From an uncultured Collinsella sp. (lineage in GTDB: Bacteria; Actinomycetota; Coriobacteriia; Coriobacteriales; Coriobacteriaceae): a stretch of DNA of 64,000 nucleotides. The position numbers were made by a program, and so were the translations under genes. Where the stretch lies: assembly GCA_902494245.1 (NCBI GenBank), contig CABUSR010000005.1:6795-70794 (forward strand). Direction: 5' to 3'. The first letter of the stretch is position 1. Each line of letters starts with the position of its first letter. A model generated the notes under the pieces. The model searched no databases, was not told the origin of the DNA, and was given only the letters and a program-made list of their open reading frames with translations. Shown here in pieces: positions 34,123-42,210 of this stretch.

Positions 34123-35457
34123 ATGAGCACACAGACCGAGCCCAAGCTCGTCACGCAAATCGACTTCGCCCGCGCCGGGCAGATTACGCCGCAGATGAAG
34201 GAAGTCGCCGAGCGCGAGCATCGCGACCCCGAGTACATCCGCGAGCGCGTGGCCGACGGCCGCATCGCCATTCCCGCCAACATCGTGCACATCAAAAAGG
34301 GCATGCGCGCCTTTGGTGTCGGTGAGGGCCTGTCCACCAAGGTCAACGTCAACCTGGGCATCTCGGGCGACAAGGCCGATGCCGCCGAGGAATGGAAGAA
34401 GGTCAAAATTGCCGAGGACTTTGGCGCCGACGCCATCATGGACCTCTCCAACTCGGGCAAGACGCGCCAGTTCCGCCAGCAGCTCATCGACGAGACGCCG
34501 CTCATGGTGGGCACCGTCCCCATGTACGACGCCATCGGCTACATGGAAAAGCCGCTGGTCAAGCTTACCAAGGATGACTTGTTCGAGGTCGTGCGCGCGC
34601 ACGCCGAGGACGGCGTGGACTTTATGACCATCCACTGCGGCATCAACAAGTCGGTCACCAAGACCTTTAAGGAGACCGGCCGCCTGATGAACATCGTGAG
34701 CCGCGGCGGCTCGCTGCTGTTTGGCTGGATGGAGGTCACCGGTAACGAGAACCCGTTCTATGAGTTCTACGACGAGCTGCTCGAGATCTGCCACGAGTAC
34801 GACGTGACGATTTCGCTCGGCGACTCCTGCCGCCCGGGTTGCCTCTACGACTCCAACGACGCCACCGAGACCGCCGAGATGATCGAGCTGGGCAAGCTGT
34901 GCAAGCGTGCTTGGGCCGCCGGCGTCCAGGTCATGGTCGAGGGCCCGGGTCACATGGCGCTCGACGAGATCGCCGCCAACATGAAGCTGCAGAAGCGCCT
35001 GTGCCACAACGCCCCGTTCTATGTGCTCGGGCCGCTGGTGACCGATATCGGCGTGGGCTACGACCACATCACCGCCGCCATCGGCGGCGCCATCTCCGCC
35101 AGCTCCGGTGCCGACTTCCTGTGCTACGTGACGCCCGCCGAGCACCTGTGCCTGCCTAACGCCCAAGATGTGCTCGACGGCCTCATGGCCACCAAGATTG
35201 CCGCGCACGCCGCCGATATCGCCAAGAAGGTGCCGCACGCCCGCGACATGGACGACAAGATGGGCCAGGCGCGCCGCAAGCTCGACTGGGATGCCATGTG
35301 GAAGTGCGCTCTCGACCCGGTCACCGGTAAGAAGCGCTACGAGGAATCCCCCGCCGCCACCGAGGGCACCTGCACCATGTGCGGCAAGATGTGCGCCGTC
35401 CGCACCGTCAACAAGGTGTTCGAAGGCACGACGATCGACCTGGGCATGGAGGATTAG
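34123..35457 (+). CDS. thiC: Phosphomethylpyrimidine synthase
   Basis: 444 aa radical SAM enzyme that turns AIR into HMP-phosphate for thiamine. It is the short form without the long N-terminal extension. The C-terminal cluster motif is CTMCGKMC, a CX2CX3C spacing, one residue shorter than the CX2CX4C that I remember for ThiC. Core motifs VNVNLGISGD, DLSNSGKTRQFRQQ and MVEGPGHMALDEI are intact. ATG 34123 lies four bases after the TPP aptamer. thiD follows after 180 bases on the same strand. A BzaF-type paralog is possible but the riboswitch favours thiC. Confidence 0.93.
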   Translation: MSTQTEPKLVTQIDFARAGQITPQMKEVAEREHRDPEYIRERVADGRIAIPANIVHIKKGMRAFGVGEGLSTKVNVNLGISGDKADAAEEWKKVKIAEDFGADAIMDLSNSGKTRQFRQQLIDETPLMVGTVPMYDAIGYMEKPLVKLTKDDLFEVVRAHAEDGVDFMTIHCGINKSVTKTFKETGRLMNIVSRGGSLLFGWMEVTGNENPFYEFYDELLEICHEYDVTISLGDSCRPGCLYDSNDATETAEMIELGKLCKRAWAAGVQVMVEGPGHMALDEIAANMKLQKRLCHNAPFYVLGPLVTDIGVGYDHITAAIGGAISASSGADFLCYVTPAEHLCLPNAQDVLDGLMATKIAAHAADIAKKVPHARDMDDKMGQARRKLDWDAMWKCALDPVTGKKRYEESPAATEGTCTMCGKMCAVRTVNKVFEGTTIDLGMED

Positions 35458-35561
35458 CCTTTACGAGGCAATCCAGCATGCCTGCTGCAACGCCCGTCAA
35501 TTGTTGACGTGTGAACATTTGCTAACATTTGCGTAAAGATTGCACCACCCGCCCGGGTTCG

Positions 35562-35580
35562 GAATACAACCGGCCCGGGC
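35562..35580 (+). terminator. Possible terminator after thiC
   Basis: GCCCGGGT near 35551-35558 pairs with GCCCGGGC at 35573-35580 across a short loop, followed by ATCTTTATAAT. The same AT-rich stretch contains TATAAT (35586-35591) that could serve thiD. Confidence 0.4.
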
Positions 35581-35637
35581 ATCTTTATAATGCGGGTTAA
35601 AAGACCCATTTGAATCCGACCGGACAAGGGAGCGAAC

Positions 35638-36468
35638 ATGGATCGCAGTAAGGTACCCGCCGTTCTATCCATCGCAGGATCCGATTCCAGCGGTGGCGCC
35701 GGCATTCAGGCCGACATCAAGACCATCACGGCGCACCGTCTGTATGCCGAGACGGCCATCACCGCCATCACAGCGCAAAACACACTGGGCGTTACCGCCG
35801 TGCAGGATATCTCGCCAGATATCGTCGCTGCGCAAATTGACGCCGTTTTTGACGATATCCGCCCGAGCGCCGTCAAGATCGGCATGGTTTCGTCCACCGA
35901 GATTATCGAAGTTATCGCCGACCGCCTGAGCGCATGGAACGCAACCAACGTGGTCGTCGACCCCGTTATGGTCGCCACTTCGGGCGCTCGCCTCATTGCC
36001 GAGGATGCCGCCGAGGCGCTCACGCGTCGCCTGTTCCCGCTGGCGACCGTCATCACGCCCAACATTCCCGAGGCCATGGCGTTGCTCGACTACGAGGTCG
36101 ATTCCGAGCGCACACAGCAAAACGCTGCCATGCTCCTCACCCGCCGCTTTGGCTGCGCGTCCCTCGTTAAAGGCGGACATTTTGTCAACGAGGCCAACGA
36201 TGTGCTAGCGGAGCCCGCGCCGCTCGATGACGAGGGCAACCACCTGAGCGATCCGCTCACCACGTGGTTCCGCCACAAGCGCATCGAGACCGGTAACACG
36301 CATGGCACCGGCTGCACGCTTTCGTCCGCCATCGCCTGCGCATTGGCACAGGGCATGGATCTTGCCGACGCCGTCAACGCCGGCAAGGCCTACCTAACCG
36401 GCGCTCTCGCCGCCGGCTTTGACATGGGCAAAGGTTCCGGCCCCGTCAACCACATGTGGCAGTACTAA
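35638..36468 (+). CDS. thiD: Hydroxymethylpyrimidine/phosphomethylpyrimidine kinase
   Basis: 276 aa ribokinase-fold kinase that phosphorylates HMP and HMP-phosphate. The N-terminal LSIAGSDSSGGAGIQADIKT and the C-terminal THGTGCTLSSAIACALAQG (substrate and anion-hole motifs) are both present. Pyridoxal kinase activity is an alternative in this family. ATG 35638 has AAGGGAG upstream. It lies behind thiC and ahead of the palindrome array, converging with the SGNH hydrolase gene. No thiE or thiM is in the window. Confidence 0.93.
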   Translation: MDRSKVPAVLSIAGSDSSGGAGIQADIKTITAHRLYAETAITAITAQNTLGVTAVQDISPDIVAAQIDAVFDDIRPSAVKIGMVSSTEIIEVIADRLSAWNATNVVVDPVMVATSGARLIAEDAAEALTRRLFPLATVITPNIPEAMALLDYEVDSERTQQNAAMLLTRRFGCASLVKGGHFVNEANDVLAEPAPLDDEGNHLSDPLTTWFRHKRIETGNTHGTGCTLSSAIACALAQGMDLADAVNAGKAYLTGALAAGFDMGKGSGPVNHMWQY

Positions 36469-36480
36469 GCCCCGTCCCAA

Positions 36481-36790
36481 AACCACCGCAAAGGGGACAG
36501 GCACCTTTGCGGTGGTTCCCACAAACATCTCGATCTGTAACAATTAGAGCCCATTTTTCGGCCCACCTGTTACAGATCGAGATATTCAAATTCCGCTGAG
36601 AAGATAATCTCGATCTGTAACAGTAACTCGGCAAAATCGACCCTAGATGTTACAGATCGAGACAAACGACCGATATCGACCTAAATAATCTCAATCTGTA
36701 ACATCTAGGCCGTTTTCAGCCTTACAACTGTTACAGATCAAGACAAACAGACGAATCAAGCCACCGCAAAGGTACCTTTGTGGTGGCTTG
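36481..36790. repeat. Array of five palindromes with six CTCGATCTGTAACA half-sites
   Basis: Two outer palindromes share CCACCGCAAAGG arms (36481-36517 and 36757-36790). Between them are three palindromes with ATCTCGATCTGTAACA arms: 36527-36542/36568-36583, 36607-36622/36648-36662 and 36688-36703/36729-36743. The first inner pair is perfect; the third has two G-to-A changes that do not compensate. Loops of 25 to 26 bases differ in sequence. The whole array fills the spacer between the converging thiD and SGNH hydrolase genes. Confidence 0.88.
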
Positions 36791-36798
36791 AGGCCGTG

Positions 36799-37458
36799 CT
36801 ACTCACCGAGCATGTCCTGGAGCTTGGCTGCCACGGCGTGGCCCAGGCTCTCGTGGCTTTCGGGCATCATATGCAGGTAGTCGATATCACCCGGCTCGGC
36901 GAAATCGGCGGCATTCAAAAAGTCGCAGCCAAACTGCTCTGCCACGTGCGCATAGTACTCGCCAAAATGCTCAGATGCCTCAACGGAATGCTCGTCAAAG
37001 TCGGTCATATACACATTGGCGATCTGCGGCTTGATCTTGATAGGAGCCATCAGCAGAATGCGCGGACAAGGCGCAGCGTCGGTCCACGGAAACGCGCGGA
37101 CGGCGCGAATCAGCGCCATGGCGCCACGGGCGATATCGGAAGCTGTCACGTTAAAGACCGTCTTACAGTCGTTGGTGCCCAGCATGATCACAATGGCGTC
37201 CAGCGGCTTATGGGCCTCGAGCAGCATCGGAAGCGCGCGAATGCCGTTGAGGTTAGTGTCCAGATGGCACATATCGTCGCGCACCGTCGTGCGGCCGTTG
37301 AGCCCCTCCTCAATCACATGCCAGCCATCGCCTAGGTCGCGCTGCGCCACGCCGCACCAGCGCACATCCTGCGCATAGCGCACCGCGGTGCCATCGCGCA
37401 TACCAGCCGGATCATAGCCATAGGTATTGCTATCACCAAAGCACAGAACGTTTTTCAT
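36799..37458 (-). CDS. SGNH/GDSL-type hydrolase
   Basis: 219 aa lipase/esterase-like enzyme. Block I GDSNTYG starts at residue 8 and carries the nucleophile Ser10; LNGRTT is near the block II glycine, GTNDCK is block III, and DYLHMMPESH near the C-terminus gives the Asp-x-x-His. No signal peptide, so it is cytosolic. The family includes aryl- and carbohydrate esterases; the substrate is unknown. ATG 37458 has GGAAGGGC upstream. A terminator of the upstream gene precedes it. Confidence 0.88.
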   Translation of the reverse strand: MKNVLCFGDSNTYGYDPAGMRDGTAVRYAQDVRWCGVAQRDLGDGWHVIEEGLNGRTTVRDDMCHLDTNLNGIRALPMLLEAHKPLDAIVIMLGTNDCKTVFNVTASDIARGAMALIRAVRAFPWTDAAPCPRILLMAPIKIKPQIANVYMTDFDEHSVEASEHFGEYYAHVAEQFGCDFLNAADFAEPGDIDYLHMMPESHESLGHAVAAKLQDMLGE

Positions 37459-37481
37459 CGTAAGCCCTTCCTTTAGTAAAA

Positions 37482-37508
37482 AGCCGACGGGAGCAGCCCC
37501 CGTCGGCT
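37482..37508 (-). terminator. Rho-independent terminator after the PARG-like gene
   Basis: AGCCGACGGG and CCCGTCGGCT form a perfect 10-bp stem. On the minus strand TTTTTAC follows. Confidence 0.78.
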
Positions 37509-37533
37509 CGGCATGTCGCATCACGCGCGCCGT

Positions 37534-38682
37534 TTACAAGTATTTGCGCCAATCGTCATCGTCCTCATCGTCCTCGGCGGCAGCCTGGGCCTGCTCGGCG
37601 GCGCGAGCAGCCGCAGCGCGTGCGGCAACCTGGGCATAGGATTCCTCGTTACGCTCGGGGAAGCTTGCCAGCACGTGCTCGAACTTGGCGAAGTCCTCAT
37701 CCCAGCGCGTAGAAGGCACGGCAAAGAACACCTGCTTGACCTTAAAGTCGCCCGATGCGAGCTCCTTACGGAAGAGCTCGGCCACGGCCTCGGCGTCAAA
37801 GCCGTTGTTGTCGCAACCCCAAGCACCCAGTACGAGCTTCTCGCGACCCAGCTCGTCGCAGATGGCAAGCACAAAGCGGATACGATCGCGCAGAGCGTCG
37901 AGCAAGGCATCGTCGCTCACGCGATACTCCTGGCGAGCACGCTTGGCGTTGGGCGCGGCGGCCACGATTACGTCGGCATAGGCGTGCACATGGTTGCGGT
38001 CGAAGCGCACCGCGGGCACCACCAGCGCACGGTTGCGGTACAGCTCGCAGTTGATGTTGCGGCGACGGTTCTCACCGTACCACTTACGCTGCTTGTCGAG
38101 TACGTTGTACAGGTACGAATCTGCGCAGAGCGTCGCCTCCTGGCCCAGGTAGCCCTGGATATAGCCGCCGCCCGGATTGGTAAACGAGGCAAAGACAAGC
38201 ACGGCCATATCGCAGAACTGCGCATAGCCGCGGCCGTTATCGAGGATTGCCTGCGTAGCGGAGGCATCAAGCACAGTGACCTCGGGCAGGACCGGAGCAG
38301 CCTCCTCCGCGGGCGCGGACTCAGCCTCGTCGGCCGACTCGGTGAACTCGGGTGCCACCTCGGACTCGACCGCAGTCTCCACCTCAGCGGCCTCCACCTC
38401 GGCAGCCTCAACCTCGGCAGCGTCAGCCTCCACAACCTCGGCAACCGGCTCCTCGGCAGCCGCAGCCGCTTGGGCCTTGGCCTTCATCGCCGCGACAAAA
38501 CCGGCAGGCATACCATCGAACTCGCGCACGCCGGTAAGCGAACGCTCGATGTCCTTGGCGCAGGCCTCGGACACAGCCGCCACATGGCGCTCGGCGGCCT
38601 TGGCACGCGCCTCGCGCTTGGGATTGGGCTGACCCGCTCGGTTAGACCTGCGGTTACGGTTCCTGTTGTCGACATCTGCCAT
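37534..38682 (-). CDS. TIGR02452-type (microbial PARG-like) protein with altered catalytic motif
   Basis: 382 aa. The C-terminal two thirds match bacterial poly(ADP-ribose) glycohydrolase-like proteins: VFASFTNPGGGYIQGYLG at about 163-180, then QEATL at 181-185, LVVPAVRF and GAWGCDNNGF. The usual signature ends in QEE, and the second Glu is the catalytic one; here it is Ala183, so hydrolysis may be lost. The first 130 residues are disordered, with a basic start and an acidic Ala-Glu repeat (AAEVEAAEVEAAEVE) near 88-102. The C-terminal tail is also acidic. ATG 38682 has AAAGGTGG upstream. It could be a reader of ADP-ribose. Confidence 0.8.
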   Translation of the reverse strand: MADVDNRNRNRRSNRAGQPNPKREARAKAAERHVAAVSEACAKDIERSLTGVREFDGMPAGFVAAMKAKAQAAAAAEEPVAEVVEADAAEVEAAEVEAAEVETAVESEVAPEFTESADEAESAPAEEAAPVLPEVTVLDASATQAILDNGRGYAQFCDMAVLVFASFTNPGGGYIQGYLGQEATLCADSYLYNVLDKQRKWYGENRRRNINCELYRNRALVVPAVRFDRNHVHAYADVIVAAAPNAKRARQEYRVSDDALLDALRDRIRFVLAICDELGREKLVLGAWGCDNNGFDAEAVAELFRKELASGDFKVKQVFFAVPSTRWDEDFAKFEHVLASFPERNEESYAQVAARAAAARAAEQAQAAAEDDEDDDDWRKYL

Positions 38683-38752
38683 ACGTGGCCACCTTTCCTG
38701 TCGCTGCCGCTATCGGCTTTTTCCCATCCATCATACCCCGCCACGCACAAAA

Positions 38753-38776
38753 AAGACGGCCCCGAAGGACCGCCTT
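38753..38776 (-). terminator. Terminator after the Bax inhibitor-1 gene
   Basis: On the minus strand GGCGGTCC, a TTCG tetraloop and GGGCCGTC form the stem, followed by TTTTTTG. Two G-T pairs are needed. Confidence 0.78.
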
Positions 38777-38821
38777 TCGTATCGTTTTACCGTGTCCGGC
38801 AGGAAACGTCGCAACGCCGCG

Positions 38822-39517
38822 CTAGTCGCGACGACCGAGAATGTTCAGGATGCGCAGGAACACGTTGATAATGTCCACGAACAGATTGGACGCCATGAGC
38901 ACCGCATTGGGCAGCGTGGGCGGCACCGTCGTGGCAACATAGGTGTCGTAGCCAATAAACCCGGCGAACACCACGATCACGATCAGATCGGTGATGGACT
39001 GCGAGACGCCCATGAACATCAGCACGATCTCGACCAGAATCGTGGCAAGCAGGATGCCAAAGCCGATGCCGTACACACGCTGGAAGAACTTGGGGAAGGT
39101 CACGCCCAGCGCACCGAAGACAAAGGTGATAGCAGCGGTGGCGATAAAGGCGGTGTTGATAGTGGGCAGGTCGTAGTTGGCAAGGCCAAACGACGCGGTC
39201 AGGCCAAAGGTGCTCGCAAAGATCACGTAACCCACGAGCGACAGACCCACGGACTGCTTGCCCGCAGCAGCAGACATCATGACGATACCGACAATAGTCA
39301 GGATAAACGAGCCAAAGACCAGTGGCAGGGCGGCCCCGCTCATCATCATGCGGGCAAACGCCATGGTGCTCGTAAAGTAAGCACCGGCGCCCATGGCGCA
39401 AAAGCCCAAGAAAATGAGAGCAGACATGGCGAGATTGTACGCGCGCGGCGACATCTCCTTGGCGCGACTTGCGCCGGTCTCGATGGGGCCGTTCTGATAG
39501 CCCTGGATATCGTTCAT
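38822..39517 (-). CDS. Bax inhibitor-1 family membrane protein (YccA/YbhL type)
   Basis: 231 aa with seven hydrophobic segments after a short polar N-terminus. Bacterial BI-1 proteins are pH-sensitive calcium leak channels or regulators of membrane proteases such as FtsH. GYDTYVA in the sixth segment and the LNILGRRD C-terminus match the family, and MSPRAYNLAMSALIFLGF starts helix 1. ATG 39517 has AAGGA upstream. A terminator follows after 46 bases, so it is a single-gene unit. Confidence 0.87.
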   Translation of the reverse strand: MNDIQGYQNGPIETGASRAKEMSPRAYNLAMSALIFLGFCAMGAGAYFTSTMAFARMMMSGAALPLVFGSFILTIVGIVMMSAAAGKQSVGLSLVGYVIFASTFGLTASFGLANYDLPTINTAFIATAAITFVFGALGVTFPKFFQRVYGIGFGILLATILVEIVLMFMGVSQSITDLIVIVVFAGFIGYDTYVATTVPPTLPNAVLMASNLFVDIINVFLRILNILGRRD

Positions 39518-39595
39518 ACTTCGTCCTTTCAAAAAGCGCACGACAGCGCCGTAGGTGACAAGATTCCTGCTATTGTACCCGAATGCCGCACGTCC

Positions 39596-39934
39596 TTACC
39601 TACGGCGCTCGCCCTCAAGCGTACGATCAAAGGCCCAGACCCACCAACGCATCACGTGTGCCTGCGAGCCGTCCGCCCGCTCGCGCGTCTGGTCCTCCAG
39701 ATACAACTCGGTCGCGTGCCCGCCAAAACGCACCTTATACGTTGACGTACGGATGCCGTGGACCATCAGGCCAAACCCAGTGGTCGAGATAATTTCGTCG
39801 ATCGTAAAACAACGGCCGTCGACCCAGCAGACGGTGACCGGCACGACCTGTCCGCCCGCGAGGATGCGAGCCACGACGTCCACATACTGCTTGTGCACGC
39901 GCCGAGTTTTGCCGTCTGTCTGTCGATATTCCAT
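39596..39934 (-). CDS. Small hypothetical protein
   Basis: 112 aa, not assigned to a family. It has a basic start (MEYRQTDGKTRRVHKQYVDVV), then alternating hydrophobic segments with VTVCWVDGRCFTIDEI and HATELYLEDQT, and a Trp-rich end (MRWWVWAFD), suggesting a compact beta-rich domain. It has no signal or helix. The ATG at 39934 is almost touching a GGGGG run, so the start is uncertain; an ATG eight codons upstream is possible but has no ribosome binding site. It lies about 80 bases upstream of the BI-1 gene. Confidence 0.6.
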   Translation of the reverse strand: MEYRQTDGKTRRVHKQYVDVVARILAGGQVVPVTVCWVDGRCFTIDEIISTTGFGLMVHGIRTSTYKVRFGGHATELYLEDQTRERADGSQAHVMRWWVWAFDRTLEGERRR

Positions 39935-40122
39935 GCCCCCTATTATCGAACGCATGTTTGCATGTTGTAAAGCGAACAGACTGTGGTTTTGGGGTGTTGG
40001 GGCGCGTACACGTGTCCGCATGGCGTGTTAGCAAAAAGAACACCCGCGGTCAACAGGGCTAATATTCAATTTTAGTGCCAAAAAGTTCACTTCTCCCATC
40101 AGAACTCGGTAAAGAGACCCGC

Positions 40123-40154
40123 AGGAGGTGATACGATTTATCATGTTTTTGTAA
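40123..40154 (+). promoter_or_regulatory. Perfect Shine-Dalgarno with a three-codon ORF upstream of pit
   Basis: AGGAGGTGAT (40123-40132) is followed by ATG-TTT-TTG-TAA at 40143-40154. The pit start at 40185 is 30 bases further and has only a weak GAGAAAG site. No longer frame follows the strong site at usable distance. Confidence 0.45.
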
Positions 40155-40184
40155 CGTGTCTGCAAACTTCGAGAAAGCCCATAT

Positions 40185-41234
40185 ATGGACGTAACGTTCT
40201 CAACCTTCCTCGGCCAAATTGTGTCGAACCCAGTCCTTGCCGTCACCGTGATTCTCGCGTTGGGCGCCATCTTCGTCAATGGATGGACCGACGCGCCCAA
40301 CGCCATCGCGACCTGCGTCACTACGCGTTGCATGCCCGCCCGCGCCGCCATTCTCATGAGCGCCGCATTCAACTTCTTGGGTGTGCTCATCATGACGCAC
40401 TTTAACGCGAGCGTCGCCAATACCATTTCACATATCGTCGACTTTGGCGGAAACAGCACCATGGCGCTCGCCTGCCTGTGCGCGGCGCTGTTCTCCATCG
40501 TCGTCTACGGTGCCACGGCGTCGCGTTTTGGCATCCCCACCTCGCAAAGCCACAGCCTTATCGCCGGCCTGACCGGTGCCGCCATCGCCCTCGGCGGCGC
40601 GAACAGCGTCAACGTCCACGAGTGGATGAAGGTCATCTACGGCCTGGCGCTCTCCATCGGCCTGGGCTTTGTCATGGGCTGGATCCTGTGCAAACTCGTC
40701 TCGATTCTGTTTGCCGCCGCCAATAGGCGACGTGCCAACGTCTTCTTTAAATACGCTCAGATCGCGAGTGCCGCGGCCATGAGCTTTATGCACGGCGCGC
40801 AGGATGGACAGAAGTTCATCGGCGTGCTCTTTTTAGGCGTGGCCTTCGCCAACGGCCAGACGAGCGTCGGCGATGCCGGCATCCCCATCTGGATTATGCT
40901 GCTGTGCTCGGCAACCATGGGCATCGGCACCAGCGTGGGCGGCGAGCGCATCATCAAGTCCGTCGGCCAGAGCATGGTCAAGCTCGAGAAGTATCAGGGA
41001 TTCTCCGCCGACCTCGCGGGCGCCGCGAATCTGCTGCTTGCCACCCTTACCGGTATCCCCGTGTCCTCCACCCACATCAAGACCTGCGCCATCATGGGCG
41101 TCGGTGCCGTCAAGCGCCTTTCGGCCATCAACTTCGGCGTGGTCAAGGACATGATGTTCACCTGGTTCTTCACCTTCCCCGCCTGCGGACTCATCAGCTT
41201 TGTCATGGCCAAGCTGTTCATGATGTTCATCTAG
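40185..41234 (+). CDS. pit: Inorganic phosphate transporter, PiT family
   Basis: 349 aa with about ten hydrophobic segments. NGWTDAPNAIATCVTTR near the N-terminus and GIPVSSTHIKTCAIMGVGAV near the C-terminus are the duplicated phosphate-binding PiT signatures; FGIPTSQSHSLIAGL is the third. It uses an ion gradient (H+ or Na+) for low-affinity phosphate uptake. ATG 40185 has a poor ribosome binding site, while a perfect one lies 50 bases upstream at a mini-ORF. The DUF47 gene follows after 67 bases, the usual Pit partner. Confidence 0.93.
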   Translation: MDVTFSTFLGQIVSNPVLAVTVILALGAIFVNGWTDAPNAIATCVTTRCMPARAAILMSAAFNFLGVLIMTHFNASVANTISHIVDFGGNSTMALACLCAALFSIVVYGATASRFGIPTSQSHSLIAGLTGAAIALGGANSVNVHEWMKVIYGLALSIGLGFVMGWILCKLVSILFAAANRRRANVFFKYAQIASAAAMSFMHGAQDGQKFIGVLFLGVAFANGQTSVGDAGIPIWIMLLCSATMGIGTSVGGERIIKSVGQSMVKLEKYQGFSADLAGAANLLLATLTGIPVSSTHIKTCAIMGVGAVKRLSAINFGVVKDMMFTWFFTFPACGLISFVMAKLFMMFI

Positions 41235-41301
41235 TCAAACCGAGCGTCCATCCGGACCGTAATACCTCGCCCACCCGACTTCGCCTCGAAAGGACCCACT
41301 C

Positions 41302-41925
41302 ATGGCAAAGAAACCCGATTCGTTCTACTTTGACAACTACGTCGCTTGCGCCGACCTCGCCGTCCAGGCCGCAGAGCTGCTCACCAAGATTTTTGAGAAC
41401 TTCGATCCCGCGCAGATTCACGACATGCTCAATAAGATGCATGCGATTGAGCATGCGGCAGACAAGAAGCACCACGAGCTCGAAGACGCCCTGCTCACCG
41501 CCTTTATCACCCCGCTCGAGCGCGAGGATCTGGATCTGATGAGCTGCGCGCTCGACACCGTGCTCGACCGTATTGAGGGCGTCGTGCAGCGCGTCTACTT
41601 CACCAACATTCAGAGCATCCATCCCGACGCCATCGTCATCGCCCACAAGGTGACTGACGCCTGCCGCGCCATGAAAGACCTGATGGTCGAGCTTCCCAAC
41701 TACCGCAAGTCCAAGACCCTGCGCGAGCTGGTCATCCAGATCAACACCATCGAGTCCGAGGCCGACGAGCTCTACATCAACGCCATGCGCAACCTGCACG
41801 TTAACGGCAAGGATCCGCTCGAGGTCATCGCTTGGCGTGACGTGTACGCCTTCCTGGAGTACTGCGCCGACTGCTGCGAGAATGTGGCCGATGTTGTGGA
41901 TTCGATTGTCATGAAGAACAGTTAA
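41302..41925 (+). CDS. DUF47 family phosphate transport regulator (PhoU-like)
   Basis: 207 aa all-helical protein related to PhoU, thought to regulate the adjacent PiT transporter. KKPDSFYFDNYVACADLAVQAAELL opens the domain; LTAFITPLEREDLDLMSCALDTVLDRIEG holds the metal-binding Glu/Asp cluster, and ESEADELY and VYAFLEYCADCCENVADVV close the bundle. ATG 41302 has GAAAGGA upstream. It is the second gene of the pit unit and ends just before a long palindrome. Confidence 0.9.
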   Translation: MAKKPDSFYFDNYVACADLAVQAAELLTKIFENFDPAQIHDMLNKMHAIEHAADKKHHELEDALLTAFITPLEREDLDLMSCALDTVLDRIEGVVQRVYFTNIQSIHPDAIVIAHKVTDACRAMKDLMVELPNYRKSKTLRELVIQINTIESEADELYINAMRNLHVNGKDPLEVIAWRDVYAFLEYCADCCENVADVVDSIVMKNS

Positions 41926-41930
41926 TTGGG

Positions 41931-42040
41931 GGTACATGTCCCACCGGTCGCGGGCCCGACCACTAATAACCTTTTTCACTCCGGCTGCAAGCAGAGTCGT
42001 TCAAAAGGTATTAGTGGTCGGGCCCGCTCCCTTATGTACC
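41931..42040. repeat. Long palindrome behind the DUF47 gene
   Basis: Arms 41950-41975 and 42003-42027 pair over about 25 bases with one bulge (CGACCACTAATAACC against GGTATTAGTGGTCG). Outer GGTACAT (41932-41938) and ATGTACC (42033-42039) extend it. It starts six bases behind the stop. The remaining 170 bases to the nitroreductase gene are C-poor on the plus strand and hold no well-supported ORF. Confidence 0.82.
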
Positions 42041-42210
42041 ACCATTGGGAACTTTGGCTGATAGTTTTAGCGCAATGGGGGTTTGGCTGAAGGGACCTTT
42101 GGTACCCGTTCGGACACTTTGGCCCTTGATGAGCGCTTGGCTGATTGCTGCTTTGGGTACTCTTTGGGTTACCTTGGATTTGTTTGATTTTTAATTGTTG
42201 GAGGGCTTGT

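Noticed and set aside
33952..35238. Long open frame on the minus strand opposite thiC, continuous with the small membrane protein gene
   Set aside because: It mirrors thiC codon structure in GC-rich DNA, has no domain, and the membrane protein has its own GGGAGG-ATG at 33951.
36481..36790. CRISPR array
   Set aside because: Repeats alternate in orientation and lie in pairs, spacers are not of constant length and no cas genes are near.
42075..42194. 39-codon hydrophobic ORF before the nitroreductase gene
   Set aside because: No ribosome binding site; its hydrophobic look follows from the T/G-rich composition of the stretch.
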